From: Breviolum minutum Mf 1.05b.01
Taxonomy: Eukaryota; Sar; Dinophyceae; Suessiales; Symbiodiniaceae
Assembly: GCA_000507305.1 (NCBI GenBank)
Contig: DF240213.1
Location: 1 to 64,000 of the forward strand
DNA length: 64,000 nucleotides
Direction of reading: 5' to 3'
A program made the position numbers and the translations under genes. Below are positions 44,066 to 53,159 of the stretch, piece by piece (position 1 is the stretch's first letter; every line of letters starts with the position of its first letter). Under the pieces are notes generated by a model. The model worked only from the letters and a program-made list of their open reading frames with translations. It did no database searches and was not told the DNA's origin.

Positions 44066-44172
44066 CGCAGGCAGAGGTGAGCAAAAGCGCGGAAAACGCG
44101 GACCATGCGTTCCGCCGCTGTGGACGGCCGAGTGCTGGAAGCCAGGCACCGTTGGTCGACGTCACGTTTGAA
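44066..44172 (+). CDS. putative coding exon, GC-rich
   Basis: Frame open from before 44050 to a TAG at 44173. Reads QAEVSKSAENADHAFRRCGR then PSAGSQAPLVDVTF. The CAG at 44065 gives phase 1, compatible with the exon before the family A element. GC content far above the flanks. Confidence 0.5.
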
Positions 44173-44785
44173 TAGTGCCTTTCACTCGACAAGTTGGCGT
44201 GAAAAGTGAATCTGAAAGATCCTTTAAATTTACACTCCTTCCTATTAAGATAGCAACAGAAAATTTGATGGATTGAACTCTACTTTCCTTTTGGGGAACT
44301 TCACTTTCAGGGGCTATGTTAGTTTTACTTTGGGTAGGAGTTATGATTTGAAAAATTAGTTTGAAGTAGTCGACATGAAGCATGTTTGTTTCACTTTAAG
44401 GACAACTTGAGTTCTGCCATGGAAAAAAGTGGGAACCAATCGATTTGTGTAGCAACTTGTTTTGAGACACACCCATCGTTGCTCTGACAGGTCTTGCTGG
44501 GAGTTTGGAGCCTAGCGTGGGTGAATTTCACCATGGGAAAACACACTAAATCTCCTGGAAAAAAGCTGGAAAAATGGTAAATGTAGTCATGGATCCTACG
44601 GATAATCATCCTGGGAGCACAAGAACACATGGCATTTCGTATAGAAATGGGAGCTGCCCGTACGCCGATGTGAAAAAGTCTAGGAAAACATATCAGGGCG
44701 GGTTGATTGATGTCAGATATCCCACTATGAAAGGAATGTTGGAAATCCCCCAATGTCATGGAAACCCATTGGTTCACTTGGATTT

Positions 44786-44890
44786 GTTTAGTTGGCGATG
44801 TGTTTACGGATTGTACCATGGGATTCATCACCATGTTTCACCACCATTTGGGCGGAACTTTTCCCAAGCATCTTGTGCAAATCCAAGTGC
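44786..44890. repeat. family G element
   Basis: GATTTGTTTAGTTGGCGATG, GATTGTACCATGGGATTCAT, CACCACCATTTGGGCGGAAC, CCCAAGCATCTTGTGCAAAT CCAAG. Confidence 0.8.
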
Positions 44891-44909
44891 ATTTTGCTCA
44901 AAATTTCAG

Positions 44910-45104
44910 GTCACAAGTTCCGGAAATTCTGCCCCTCCCGCCTTTTTCTTGGTATCGTCAGGCTCAAAACATGGTTTTTTGCTTCCAGCTTTTTGTGGTG
45001 TTTCAAATTTAATTGAGGTCATCGTTGGCCTGACCACTGGCATCATTTTGTCGGAGGCCCTTTGGATGATGAGGGGCTGTTTTATATGGCAATTATATGG
45101 TTCA
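44910..45104 (+). CDS. putative long coding exon, partly hydrophobic
   Basis: gctcaaaatttcag precedes. Phase 0 reads VTSSGNSAPPAFFLVSSGSK, HGFLLPAFCGVSNLIEVIVG and LTTGIILSEALWMMRG to a stop at 45105. The middle could form a membrane segment. The donor is probably near 45072. Confidence 0.45.
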
Positions 45105-45157
45105 TAGTTCAGAAATTATAGAAATGTTTCCTTTCACATGGCAAATTCTCACCAAAA

Positions 45158-45285
45158 GTTTCAGGTACCTAAAATAGAGGTACTGCACCTTATAAGGCTA
45201 TTTGGGGGGTGGGTTTTGCCTTACATAACCCTTACATACAGATTATATAGGTGAGTACCTCCATTTTAGGTACCTGAAATGTTTG
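45158..45285. repeat. family J palindromic element
   Basis: TTTCAGGTACCTAAAATAGA GGTAC ... GTACCTCCATTTTAGGTACC TGAAA. The arms carry AG|GT on both strands. Second copy at 50036-50125. Confidence 0.8.
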
Positions 45286-45713
45286 TTGAAATTCCAGCCT
45301 GATTGACTGCATGGAGTATTGTTCAACTATAGAGACGTGAATTCAAGTAATGTACTATTGAAGGGATCCTGTTGTTAAGCTTCATGGACTCCACTGGTTT
45401 TCCCGTGTTTTGTGAGGACTCAACTAATAACTGTTGATTCTTCAGAAATCTGGAGGTCACCATTTAAAGCTTGCAACCCTGGAAGATTCAAGATTTTGAA
45501 CCCAAAGCAATGGAGGTTTTGTGGAAGTTTGGAAGCTGATTTTTTCCTTTGAACAAAATGGGTGAAATTTTAGGTTCAACATTTTGATTTCAGAGGTGTA
45601 TATATATATATATATATAGTGCTTATAATATAATATCACCATGTCATGGTTTCTTATAGCACCCTAACTTCGCACTGGTTGCCTCAGTTCAGTGATCTCA
45701 TCACTGGAACGAG

Positions 45714-45896
45714 GTGCATGCACATGAGGATGTCATCAAAGTGCTGGCATTTCCTGGGATCCTTGGCGAATCTCCGAGCCGAACATGGTTGTTGTCCACC
45801 TGCAGGATCCTGCAGGTATTACTGGGTTGTGGGGATGCAATTGGAAATTCGATGTTGCAAATGTTTAAGGAAATCACTTTGGTGGGTGAAATATGA
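45714..45896 (+). CDS. putative coding region, two frames possible
   Basis: One + frame reads HEDVIKVLAFPGILGESPSR then continues to a TGA at 45894; the other is a 116-codon Cys/Trp-rich frame. The first has the more protein-like composition. Confidence 0.35.
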   Translation: MHAHEDVIKVLAFPGILGESPSRTWLLSTCRILQVLLGCGDAIGNSMLQMFKEITLVGEI

Positions 45897-46121
45897 TGAC
45901 TGTTTTATATGGAAAGCATTTTACACTACTATCTATTCATATATTTTGACAAGTTTACTGCCTTTTAAATGTATTGCAGTTTCATACTCACTTTGACCTA
46001 AAACACCTTCTATCTATTTGGAAGTTACTGAACATCGAGGAGATGTTTATGGCCTGCCACACTGTGTAGGTTACAGGAGCACTGACAAATATCCCATTAT
46101 ACTGTATTAAAATTGTATCAT

Positions 46122-46168
46122 ATACAGTACATCCTAGGTGTTTAGCCGGATTTATTCCATCAACAGTA
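46122..46168. repeat. family H right half
   Basis: ACATCCTAGGTGTTTAGCCG GATTT, then TTCCATCAACAGTAT. Confidence 0.65.
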
Positions 46169-46172
46169 TAGT

Positions 46173-46267
46173 ATACCCTCCAGGGAACTAACATATCCCC
46201 CAAAAATGGTATTTTGCAGATGATTTTCCATTTCCCAAGGTGGGATATGTTAATTCCCTGGAGGGTA
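46173..46267. repeat. family C variant palindrome
   Basis: TACCCTCCAGGGAACTAACA TATCCC ... GGGATATGTTAATTCCCTGG AGGGTA. Confidence 0.85.
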
Positions 46268-46275
46268 TATACTTT

Positions 46276-46462
46276 ATTGATCCAAAGAGAGCAATGAAAG
46301 CTTCTGACTTAAAAGCAGTCAGGAAACTCTGGTTAAAAGCGCTGACTTGTGTCGCTGAGCTGAAGACTTGGGGGATGGAATTTGTCAGGGATTTGGCAGT
46401 ATTTTTTGCTGTTTCCTTTATTATGGGGAACACTTTTACACAGTTTCCAATGTCATGTGGTT
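46276..46462 (+). CDS. putative coding exon after a family C element
   Basis: Reads DPKRAMKASDLKAVRKLWLK, ALTCVAELKTWGMEFVRDLA and VFFAVSFIMGN to a TAG. Amphipathic helices. The - strand is also open over 82 codons; the + is preferred because nearly all other exons are +. Confidence 0.4.
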
Positions 46463-46887
46463 AGTAGTTGTGATTCGATATGATTTGATATGATGATTTG
46501 ATGTTGGTTTGTTCCAAGAGAGGGGCCAACTTGCCTTTGTTGGCTTTCCAACAAAGGTTTCGCCCCTGAAATTTCTCGTGTCCAAGTTTTTTTTGGGTGA
46601 ACTTCCGAAGGCAAAACATTCCACAATAGGTACAGCACATACCGAATTTAAGTAAACTTGAGTCAAGGACTTAACCTATCATGTTTCATGACAATGATTG
46701 CTATGCAGTGGCAAACATGTGTACAATTGATGTCATGCAAAGATAATAGATGGATATCAACACTTATTTGTAGAATCACATTACTGTAGACTGCTGATTA
46801 AAAAACTAATGCACCAGTCAATAGGAGGTGTTTTATCTCATATGCATATCCTCTTCATGTCGGGTTTTATACATCTCATCGCCGGAG

Positions 46888-46973
46888 GTGGTTCCAAGAA
46901 TCGTGTTTATAGAAAAGATGTTTTACAAGGGCCCGATGAAGGCCTTGTTATTTGGGAGGGGGTACAGTACAAG
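46888..46973 (+). CDS. putative exon ending at a family A donor
   Basis: catcgccggag precedes. Phase 1-0: GSKNRVYRKDVLQGPDEGLV then IWEGVQYK, ending ACAAG|GTGGGCCC. Confidence 0.5.
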
Positions 46974-47150
46974 GTGGGCCCTGGATCCAGTTATAAATGG
47001 TGTTTTCACCCCTATAAGTGGCCTTTTTTTATGAGTAACTGGGGTTATTTCACACCGTTAAGCCTTCAAGTGGAGTTATTTTCGGTTTTCTCTACTATTC
47101 TCTACTCCACTGGGACATCCAAGTACCTGGCTTGGGGGCCCAGTTTGTAG
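46974..47150. repeat. family A element
   Basis: GTGGGCCCTGGATCCAGTTA, CACCCCTATAAGTGGCC, AACTGGGGTTATTTCACACC, GGGGGCCCAGTTTGTAG. Ends in TAG. Confidence 0.8.
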
Positions 47151-47183
47151 GGTTTTTTGTTCGTCAATGCTTCACCTTCCCAG

Positions 47184-47263
47184 GTGGTCTTGCCCATGAT
47201 CGTTTGTGGTACCTCGGTCCGTATATAACAGACTCACAAGTGGTGATGTGTTGCCAACAAAAA
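47184..47263 (+). CDS. putative coding exon
   Basis: gcttcaccttcccag is a strong 3' splice border. Phase 1 reads GLAHDRLWYLGPYITDSQVV then a TAG at 47264. Confidence 0.4.
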
Positions 47264-47312
47264 TAGGGGGTTGATATCTTGAAACTTGGTGGGGGGGGAC
47301 CTTGCAATTGGA

Positions 47313-47387
47313 ATAGCACCTTGCAATTGGTTGATGAACTAAACGTGGTGCGTTTTTTGGGATTTGGGGATGGATATTCAAACCTGG
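47313..47387 (+). CDS. duplicated exon, copy 1
   Basis: STLQLVDELNVVRFLGFGDG followed by YSNL, ending CCTGG|GTGGTGG at a family D element. Nearly the same 65 bp occurs at 58746-58824, also just before a family D element. The left border is unclear here (gaatag). Confidence 0.5.
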
Positions 47388-47491
47388 GTGGTGGCTTCAA
47401 ATATTCTTTTGATTTTCACCCCGAAACTTGCAGGAGATGAACCCATTTTGACGGGCATATTTTTTTCAAAGGGGTTCAAACCACCAACTAG
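47388..47491. repeat. family D element
   Basis: GTGGTGGCTTCAAATATTC, TTTTCACCCCGAAACTTG, GGGGTTCAAACCACCAACTA G. Confidence 0.85.
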
Positions 47492-47523
47492 TTGAAACTT
47501 GGGCGGGGAACCTGAACTTGGAT

Positions 47524-47639
47524 TTGTTTAGTTGGTGATTTTTTTGCGGATTCTACCATGGTATATCACCACCTTTCACCACCATTTGGGGAATATCTTT
47601 GTTGTTTTTTTCTCCAACCACCGAACAAGCAAATCGAAG
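47524..47639. repeat. family G element with its AG end used as an exon border
   Basis: TTTGTTTAGTTGGTGATTTT, GATTCTACCATGGTATATC, CACCACCATTTGGGGAATAT, ACAAGCAAATCGAAG. Confidence 0.75.
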
Positions 47640-47768
47640 TTCAAAGTTACCAATTGAAGTGCCAAAAACGAAACAACATGTGTCCAAGTCTTTATTGGTG
47701 GATTGTGAGGGATCAGGAATCTTTAATTTTGAGAAATCTCCACATGGAATTTGCTACCCCTTTCAAAG
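47640..47768 (+). CDS. putative coding exon
   Basis: Phase 2 after the family G end. Reads SKLPIEVPKTKQHVSKSLLV then DCEGSGIFNFEKSPHGICYP. Frame open to 47793. Confidence 0.5.
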
Positions 47769-48240
47769 CCGGGGCATCGCCCACCAAAAATAATGGTGAA
47801 CAATAAGGCCGGCCTCAAGAAGGGACAGGGACACTGGTTTAATGACTATATAAACCCCTTCATTTAGGGTTTGAGACATACTACGTTTTTTAGGGTTAGG
47901 GGTCCCACACTCAAATATGTTTGAACAATCTCCCCATGTTGGCTGGAAGTTCTACCATGGAGATGTCCACTCGAATCCTCGAGAAGACGCATCACCATGG
48001 CTCATTTGTCACAGGCCAAGTTGTTTTTCAACAAAAAGGTCTTATGCAAAAAAGTGCCTTGCAGTTTTCACACCAATAGTAGGACAACCCCCGTCAAAAT
48101 GGTGTTAAACTATATGTTAAATCATCTCACATCTTATTGAATATTGAATCATATATATTTACATTTAAATTTATATACATGCATAGTATGATAAGTATTG
48201 AATTTAACGTCAAAACCATATCATTTTTATCCTTCAACAG

Positions 48241-48389
48241 ATGACCGCTCAAAATGTTTGAAGCCGAGGGATGATTCAATCCATGGCCATGATGCGAGAA
48301 CTTCCGGGTGCACGCAAAGTGGCCATATGGGTCATAGCGCTCTATGCTTCCACCACCGTCACTTGCGACTTGAGAGCGCCGGAAACAAA
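48241..48389 (+). CDS. putative exon, His/Cys-rich
   Basis: catttttatccttcaacag is a strong 3' splice border; GAAACAAA|GTGGG lies at a family A left end. Phase 1-0, 49 codons: DRSKCLKPRDDSIHGHDART, then SGCTQSGHMGHSALCFHHRH. Another + frame is open only after a stop inside the exon. Confidence 0.5.
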
Positions 48390-48517
48390 GTGGGTTTTCT
48401 ACCAACCAGTTGTAGGTAGGGGTGAAATAACTCCACTTCATAGGGCAGGTGGTGGGGATCGTTTTTTTTTTGCAAGGGATCCCCGGTGATTTCTTTTGGG
48501 GGTGATGAATTTACTGC

Positions 48518-48799
48518 ATGGATTTTGAGGTTGACTTAAAGTCTTGTGTTGCCAACTGTTTGCTTTGGTTGACCAATTTCGATCAAACTTATGCTACTTG
48601 CATTGCTGGTTTCAAGGGTTCTTTATTGAAAGGACAAGGGATTTTGTTTGGGGAATGGATGTGCCAAGAAGTCCGTTATGATCCACGACTTGCACTCCTT
48701 CCCCCCAAGAGTGTTGGGTTTCGTGAGGTGATAGCAGCAGTGGAGGCCAGGCCATTTGTTGGTGGTGAAGATGATGAAATTTTGTCTGAGAGATGTAAT
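48518..48799 (+). CDS. putative long coding exon
   Basis: 94 open codons before a family C element at 48800. Includes CIAGFKGSLLKGQGILFGEW, DPRLALLPPKSVGFREVIAA and VEARPFVGGEDDEILSER. Well-balanced composition. The left border is not fixed. No family recognised. Confidence 0.5.
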
Positions 48800-48965
48800 G
48801 CCTCCCTGAAACTAACATGGCCATTGAAAATGGATGCTTGGAAGACTTGGATTTGTTTGTGTTGGGTGATTCTTTACGGATTCTACCGTGGGATTCATCA
48901 CCAACAAACAACCATTTGGGAGAATATCTTTTACCTTTTCCAGGCATCGGACATGCAAATCAAAG
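48800..48965. repeat. family C fragment joined to a family G element
   Basis: GCCTCCCTGAAACTAACATG GCC, then TTGGATTTGTTTGTGTTGGG, GATTCTACCGTGGGATTCAT, ACCATTTGGGAGAATATC, CAGGCATCGGACATGCAAAT C. Confidence 0.7.
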
Positions 48966-49032
48966 GGTTTTTCGTGTGAAATGGTGGATGTCATGTCAGA
49001 TGTGTGATTTATGGATTTATGGATGAAAGCAC

Positions 49033-49175
49033 CATACAAGGTCGGCTCCTGCCAAGAGCAAAGGCCCCTATAAAAGGCCGAAATCAATGGGTTTGCCTGG
49101 GGGTTATTTACCCCTTTCGTAAAGTGGAGGTGGTTTCACCCTACTCCTAACTCGGGCCCGGGGCCCTCCTTGTAG
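49033..49175. repeat. family A element
   Basis: ACAAGGTCGGCTCCTGCCAA, CCTATAAAAGGCCGAAATC, GGTTTGCCTGGGGGTTATTT, CGGGGCCCTCCTTGTAG. Confidence 0.75.
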
Positions 49176-49329
49176 CATCTTAAGATAAAAACCGCGATGG
49201 CAGCCCATGGAGCCCAGCGGCAAGCCGATGTTTCCACTAGACTAGTTGGACATTTTACCGACCTTTCAGGGTTATCACTATTAGGTGGTCCCAAAAAAAC
49301 ATGTCACTTTGTTCATGTTCAAACTCATA

Positions 49330-49404
49330 GGATCCATGTATGGTATATTTAATACCTATATATACATTTAGTTGATTTGTATGTACCAAATGCCATACAT
49401 GGAT
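49330..49404. repeat. family F palindromic element
   Basis: GGATCCATGTATGGTATATT ... AAATGCCATACATGGATGG. Confidence 0.8.
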
Positions 49405-49655
49405 GGGTTGGGAATTGTTTGACATTTATTTTTGTTAAAGCTAAAATGCTGAAGCCACCTATAACAAGTAGAAGATCTGGAAACACACCCGAAACAACAC
49501 AAACAGGGACAACAAATGCATAAGTATGGTTGGATGTTGGAAAACTGCTTAAAACTACTTTCTTTGTGGAATTGGTATGTTTTAGGATTTTTTGTTCTGT
49601 TGGGTTTCACAAGTGTGTACACATTTCTTTGTGCAGTCATGTCGTACCTATTCAG

Positions 49656-49756
49656 GTGTAGGCTGCTAGGCCCTGAGCCAGTAAGGAGGACCGCAAACAT
49701 GAAGATTTATATAATGGTAAACCAACATGGTGATCAAGAATTTTCAGGCAGATGTG
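49656..49756 (+). CDS. putative coding exon with a standard donor
   Basis: cgtacctattcag precedes; GATGTG|GTGAGT follows. Phase 2-1: CRLLGPEPVRRTANMKIYIM then VNQHGDQEFSGRC. One of the better-supported borders. Confidence 0.55.
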
Positions 49757-49817
49757 GTGAGTATTTGTAGCCTAACACTTGTGCAAGTCATGCAGCCATC
49801 ACCACCATTAGCATCTT

Positions 49818-49819
49818 CA

Positions 49820-49868
<49 letters not shown>
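49818..49868. repeat. (GTT)n trinucleotide repeat
   Basis: About 16 uninterrupted GTT units. Confidence 0.95.
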
Positions 49869-49937
49869 CTCATCATTATCGGTGACTTCTGACAATCCAA
49901 CCATGTCATTTTTGTTCCAAAAAATCTTACGGCTCAG

Positions 49938-50000
49938 GGGGCAGTGGTTTCCAAGATGATGCTGGGATCCACCATTACACCGCTGAGCTCTGACATGAAG
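49938..50000 (+). CDS. putative coding exon, phase 0-0
   Basis: cttacggctcag precedes; ATGAAG|GTGAGA follows. 21 codons: GAVVSKMMLGSTITPLSSDM K. Confidence 0.5.
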
Positions 50001-50035
50001 GTGAGATGATGGAATGAACCATTTATCACCAAACA

Positions 50036-50125
50036 TTTCACGTACCTAAAATGGAGGTACTCACCTATATAAGCTGTATATAAGACTTGAGGGAAAAGCT
50101 ACCCCCAAAATAGCCTTATAAGGTA
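50036..50125. repeat. family J element
   Basis: TTTCACGTACCTAAAATGGA GGTACTCACCTATATAAG and CCTTATAAGGTATC. Confidence 0.65.
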
Positions 50126-50151
50126 TCTAGGGGTCTTTCAATAGGTATCTA

Positions 50152-50250
50152 GGTGGTGAAACTTCAAATATTTTTGATTTCCACCCCGATCCCTGGGGAA
50201 ATGATCCAAATTGACGATCATATTTTTTCAGATGGGTTGACACCACCCCT
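50152..50250. repeat. family D element
   Basis: TAGGTGGTGAAACTTCAAAT, CACCCCGATCCCTGGGGAAA TG, GATGGGTTGACACCACCCC. Confidence 0.75.
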
Positions 50251-50317
50251 ATTTTTGTTGGTCTTGATATAGAGGACCTGATATAACCAATGAACTAACA
50301 AAACATATGCTTCTTCA

Positions 50318-50510
50318 GGGTAGATAGGGGATGAAATACTACCCATGTTAAGTGGGGATTATATTTCATAAACCATGAACTAAGGATCCCCACATAAACC
50401 ATTATAATCATAAACCCTGGTTGGTTGGGTTTTCTTCAGGAAAAAAAATACTACCCAGCTATACAGCGATTGCAACAAACCAGGACTAAACAACCAGTAT
50501 TTCATGGGAA
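50318..50510. repeat. two family E elements in tandem
   Basis: First: GGGGATGAAATACTACCCAT, GTGGGGATTATATTTCATAA, GGATCCCCACATAAACC. Second: AAAAATACTACCCAGCTATA, AACCAGGACTAAACAACCAG. Confidence 0.7.
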
Positions 50511-51115
50511 TTTCGTCTCCGAGTTTTTTTTTCGTTTTTTTTAAGGACGTGTTTTGGGGGCTCCTGGCTCCCAGCAAAAGGATGTATAACTGGTGCAGGT
50601 TTTTTTGCCATAAACAGGAGGATCAAACCAGATTGCAATATATATATATATAGATATATATGGGTAGGTGGTTGTTTCAGACATATTTGGTGTACTCCCA
50701 TTTGACATGGCATAAATTTGGGATGAATTGATCCCTGTTATTCATACACGTTGTTTTTTCGTTGAGAGCCGTGAATAAAGACTTCGCGTTGAGTAGACCC
50801 CCGGCCCACCTTGTAATACAATTCAGCTTCCCGGAGGCAATTTCCTTTGCGGAAAAAGTTGGTGGTTTTCAACACATGACAAAAAGCATCTAATGCCAAG
50901 TGGGGATGTGCCATAGAAAAAAATGATGTTTCAAATATGTTTTCATTTAGGCGTTCTGTTGTTGTGCCACATTTTTTTAGCAACAAAAATTGAACCTTGC
51001 ATTGTGTTGGGCAGATGATGGCCTCATTGCTCCAAGTTGGGTCGTTTCAGGTTGTGGATCCTGATGTAGCCAAGATGACCATGCTTGACACGGTGGGATC
51101 ACCTAGACAAATTGG

Positions 51116-51213
51116 GTGATGGGTGGTTTAGCTGGTGATTTCTTTTACGGATTCTACCATGCTAAATCACCTATGTTTGGAACTTGTTTCAAGCATCAAA
51201 CAAGCAAATCCAA
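51116..51213. repeat. family G element
   Basis: TGGTGATTTCTTTTACGGAT TCTACCATGCTAAATCACC, GTTTGGAACTTGTTTCAAGC, ACAAGCAAATCCAAG. It ends 76 bp before the AT-rich topoisomerase relic. Confidence 0.75.
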
Positions 51214-51289
51214 GATTTTTGGTGTTGTTCCTTGTTGGAATTCAGGTTTTCGGATGCTTTTTATGCTCGTATGTTGGTGGTTGCCAAAA

Positions 51290-51566
51290 CCCTGCTCTAT
51301 CGTTATCAGTAGCTATAATTACAGTACTTCATTAGAGTTTGAACTCGCTTTCTTTAAATCACTTACAATTTTTAGTTTATCTTTATTAATCATATATGTA
51401 GGTTTGAAATTGTCTAATTGATATTAATTGATAGCATCCTTTGGTAAATCTCTAATATGACCACATGAAGCCTTAACTAGATAATTATCACCTAAATATT
51501 TTTGTATTTTACTTATTTTCCCGGCGATTCAACAATAACTGATTTAGTGTTATTTTTCTTTGACAT
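51290..51566 (-). pseudogene. decayed topoisomerase IA N-terminal fragment (TOPRIM region)
   Basis: On the - strand, starting at 51566, the translation gives SVIVESPGK, then after one frameshift KIQKYLGDNYLVKASCGHIR DLP, then NFKPTYMINKDK, then after another frameshift IIATDNDRAG. These are, in order, the N-terminal strand with the catalytic Glu, the GHIRDLP loop and the DxDxE motif of the TOPRIM domain of type IA topoisomerases. At least two frameshifts and one in-frame stop are present, and the last acidic residue of DxDxE is Ala. The match ends abruptly at 51290. The block 51290-51718 is much richer in A/T than its flanks, and its codons end mostly in A/T, unlike host exons. The family occurs in bacteria and in some giant viruses of protists; I favour a viral or AT-rich bacterial source but cannot tell which. 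Confidence 0.85.
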
Positions 51567-51718
51567 TATATTATGATAATATCGTAAATAACCTTTTATA
51601 TACGATGTTGTTAATTCAACATTTTCACTAATTAAATAGATATCATTAATTTGTGTTTAACGTTATTTATTTGATTTAATTAAATGAAATTATCATTTCT
51701 AATAAGAAAACAGATATT
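51567..51718. other. AT-rich DNA upstream of the topoisomerase relic
   Basis: Continues the foreign-looking composition. The relic's frame stays open for about 30 codons upstream of the Met (…NDIYLISENVELTTSYIKG…). It stops exactly where the spliced-leader relic begins. Confidence 0.6.
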
Positions 51719-51740
51719 ACCGTGGCCATTTTGGCTCAAG
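51719..51740 (+). other. relic dinoflagellate spliced-leader sequence
   Basis: Matches DCCGTAGCC...TTGGCTCAAG over 22 nt with a single A-to-G change at 51724. In a spliced-leader RNA gene the leader is followed by a GT donor; here TTTGGACACT follows, so this is the 5' end of a trans-spliced mRNA copied back into the genome, not an SL RNA gene. Confidence 0.85.
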
Positions 51741-51990
51741 TTTGGACACTTGATCTAACACAGCGACATAAGCGCTAAGCGATAAAGACAGCCCGACTGG
51801 AAAAACAGCAAGGATGTCCGTGATGGAGACCGTTTGGGAGACACGCGAGGAGAACGAGCCCAATGTGGAGCAAGAAGTGTAGCCATTCGCATGCCATTCG
51901 CATTGGAAAATCAGCGTCTCGTCGGTGGTATCTCTTGGCCCAATTGGTTTGAGGTTTGATTTGAATACATTTTCAATTGCTTTCAATTGT
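51741..51990 (+). pseudogene. 5' part of a retroposed transcript behind the spliced leader
   Basis: A 73-nt leader is followed by an ATG at 51814 and a 22-codon frame (SVMETVWETREENEPNVEQE) with mostly G/C third positions, ending TAG at 51880-51882. Too short to identify. A 90-codon - strand frame covers the same DNA and ends in the leader; it may be chance. No poly(A) or target duplication was found. Confidence 0.45.
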
Positions 51991-52529
51991 GCAACTCATG
52001 CTTGTTGTTTCTTGTTGTGTTACTTGGGGAAACATTCAACTCAAGAAATGAAGTGAAAGGAAATGAATGGAAATGAAAACCCAGCAAATGAAAGGCAATA
52101 AAGGAAGGCCATGAAAGAGAATTAATGGCAATCGTAAGAAATGAATCAAATGGAGGAGGGAATGTTCCAGTTTTGCTGGTGTCGATGAGCCAAAAACCCA
52201 AAAGGCACGACTGCACGGAGCAACAGAGCAGCGCTAGCAGCACCAACAACACCACCAAACTGCAACAAATTTATGGAGCTCTCCTAACCAAAGCCATAGT
52301 ATTCACAGCCTTTGTGTTCTTTTCTTACATCAGGGGTTGACCATGGGACTGTGGCATGTGCAATGGCCTTGGTCGAGAAAAGGGGGTTTGCTGACTGGTG
52401 TGTCATCATTCGTTGGCTTGGCAGGGCGTTTTCCTGCCTCTACTGAAGTGCCTCATCTTGTTGATTTTTGCAAATGGATGACTTCAATGTTTATGGGAAA
52501 CCAGTGTTGCATGTGCAGCACAAGCATCC

Positions 52530-52800
52530 GCTCAGTTCGTGCTCCAGGAAAGGAAAGGTCGCACTGAAGCGCAAGCAAAAGGGCATCTTCCAGTTGTTGA
52601 GAAAGCTCGAGCCAAACGTGGAAAGGGGAAGAAACGACATTTTGTCCAGGACGTGGCAAAACATCTTCCATCGAAAGGAGCTAAAGGTGCCTTTGCCAGG
52701 TGGAAAGAAGAAAGGGAAGAAACCACTTCGGCCCCTGAGAGTTTGCAACTCAGCACTGTTCCGAATCAGAAGTGAGGAAAGTTGTTCTTGCTCATGTCGC
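52530..52800 (+). CDS. putative coding exon, strongly basic
   Basis: The frame with the most G/C third positions reads KGKVALKRKQKGIFQLLRKL, EPNVERGRNDILSRTWQNIF and KELKVPLPGGKKKGKKPLRP. A second + frame (RTEAQAKGHLPVVEKARAKR) is also open. The CAG at 52548 is a possible border. Could be the body of the retroposed transcript or a host exon. Confidence 0.45.
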
Positions 52801-52995
52801 ACATACCGGGGGCGGCTATTTTGAGGGGCCGCCACCTCCAGCAATGCCAAAAGTCTGCAGCTCAGCACCATTCCGAATCGCCGAATCAGCTGAAGTGAGA
52901 CAAGTTGAGCATTACTAAAAACCGGTCCCGCTGTTGTGAATGATTTTGAAGCCCTTCCAAAAAGTCTGCAGCTCAGCACCATAAGATCAGATACC
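52736..52995. repeat. three degenerate copies of a 30-nt segment
   Basis: GTTTGCAACTCAGCACTGTT (52740), GTCTGCAGCTCAGCACCATT (52852) and GTCTGCAGCTCAGCACCATA (52964), about 112 bp apart, the first two followed by CCGAATC. Confidence 0.75.
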
Positions 52996-53159
52996 AAATC
53001 GCAAAGAATGCGAGACACAAGAGGATTTCGTATGAGGAAGAAAGGGCCCACGCAAAAGAGGCCGTCAGGAGCTGGATGAAAAATGGCTGCGTGCGCGCAT
53101 GGGCAATTCTTAGGTGTCCGTGTGCACAAGGGATCGGCCTAGAGATACGGGTTTTTACA

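Noticed and set aside
49788..50036. - strand frame with a poly-Asn run
   Set aside because: The Asn run is the (GTT)n repeat read in reverse.
51719..51740. Spliced-leader RNA gene
   Set aside because: No GT donor after the leader and no visible Sm-like or stem-loop tail, so it is a relic in a retrocopy.
51717..51986. 90-codon - strand frame ending in the leader
   Set aside because: The leader's orientation and the G/C third-position frame on the + strand argue for a + transcript.
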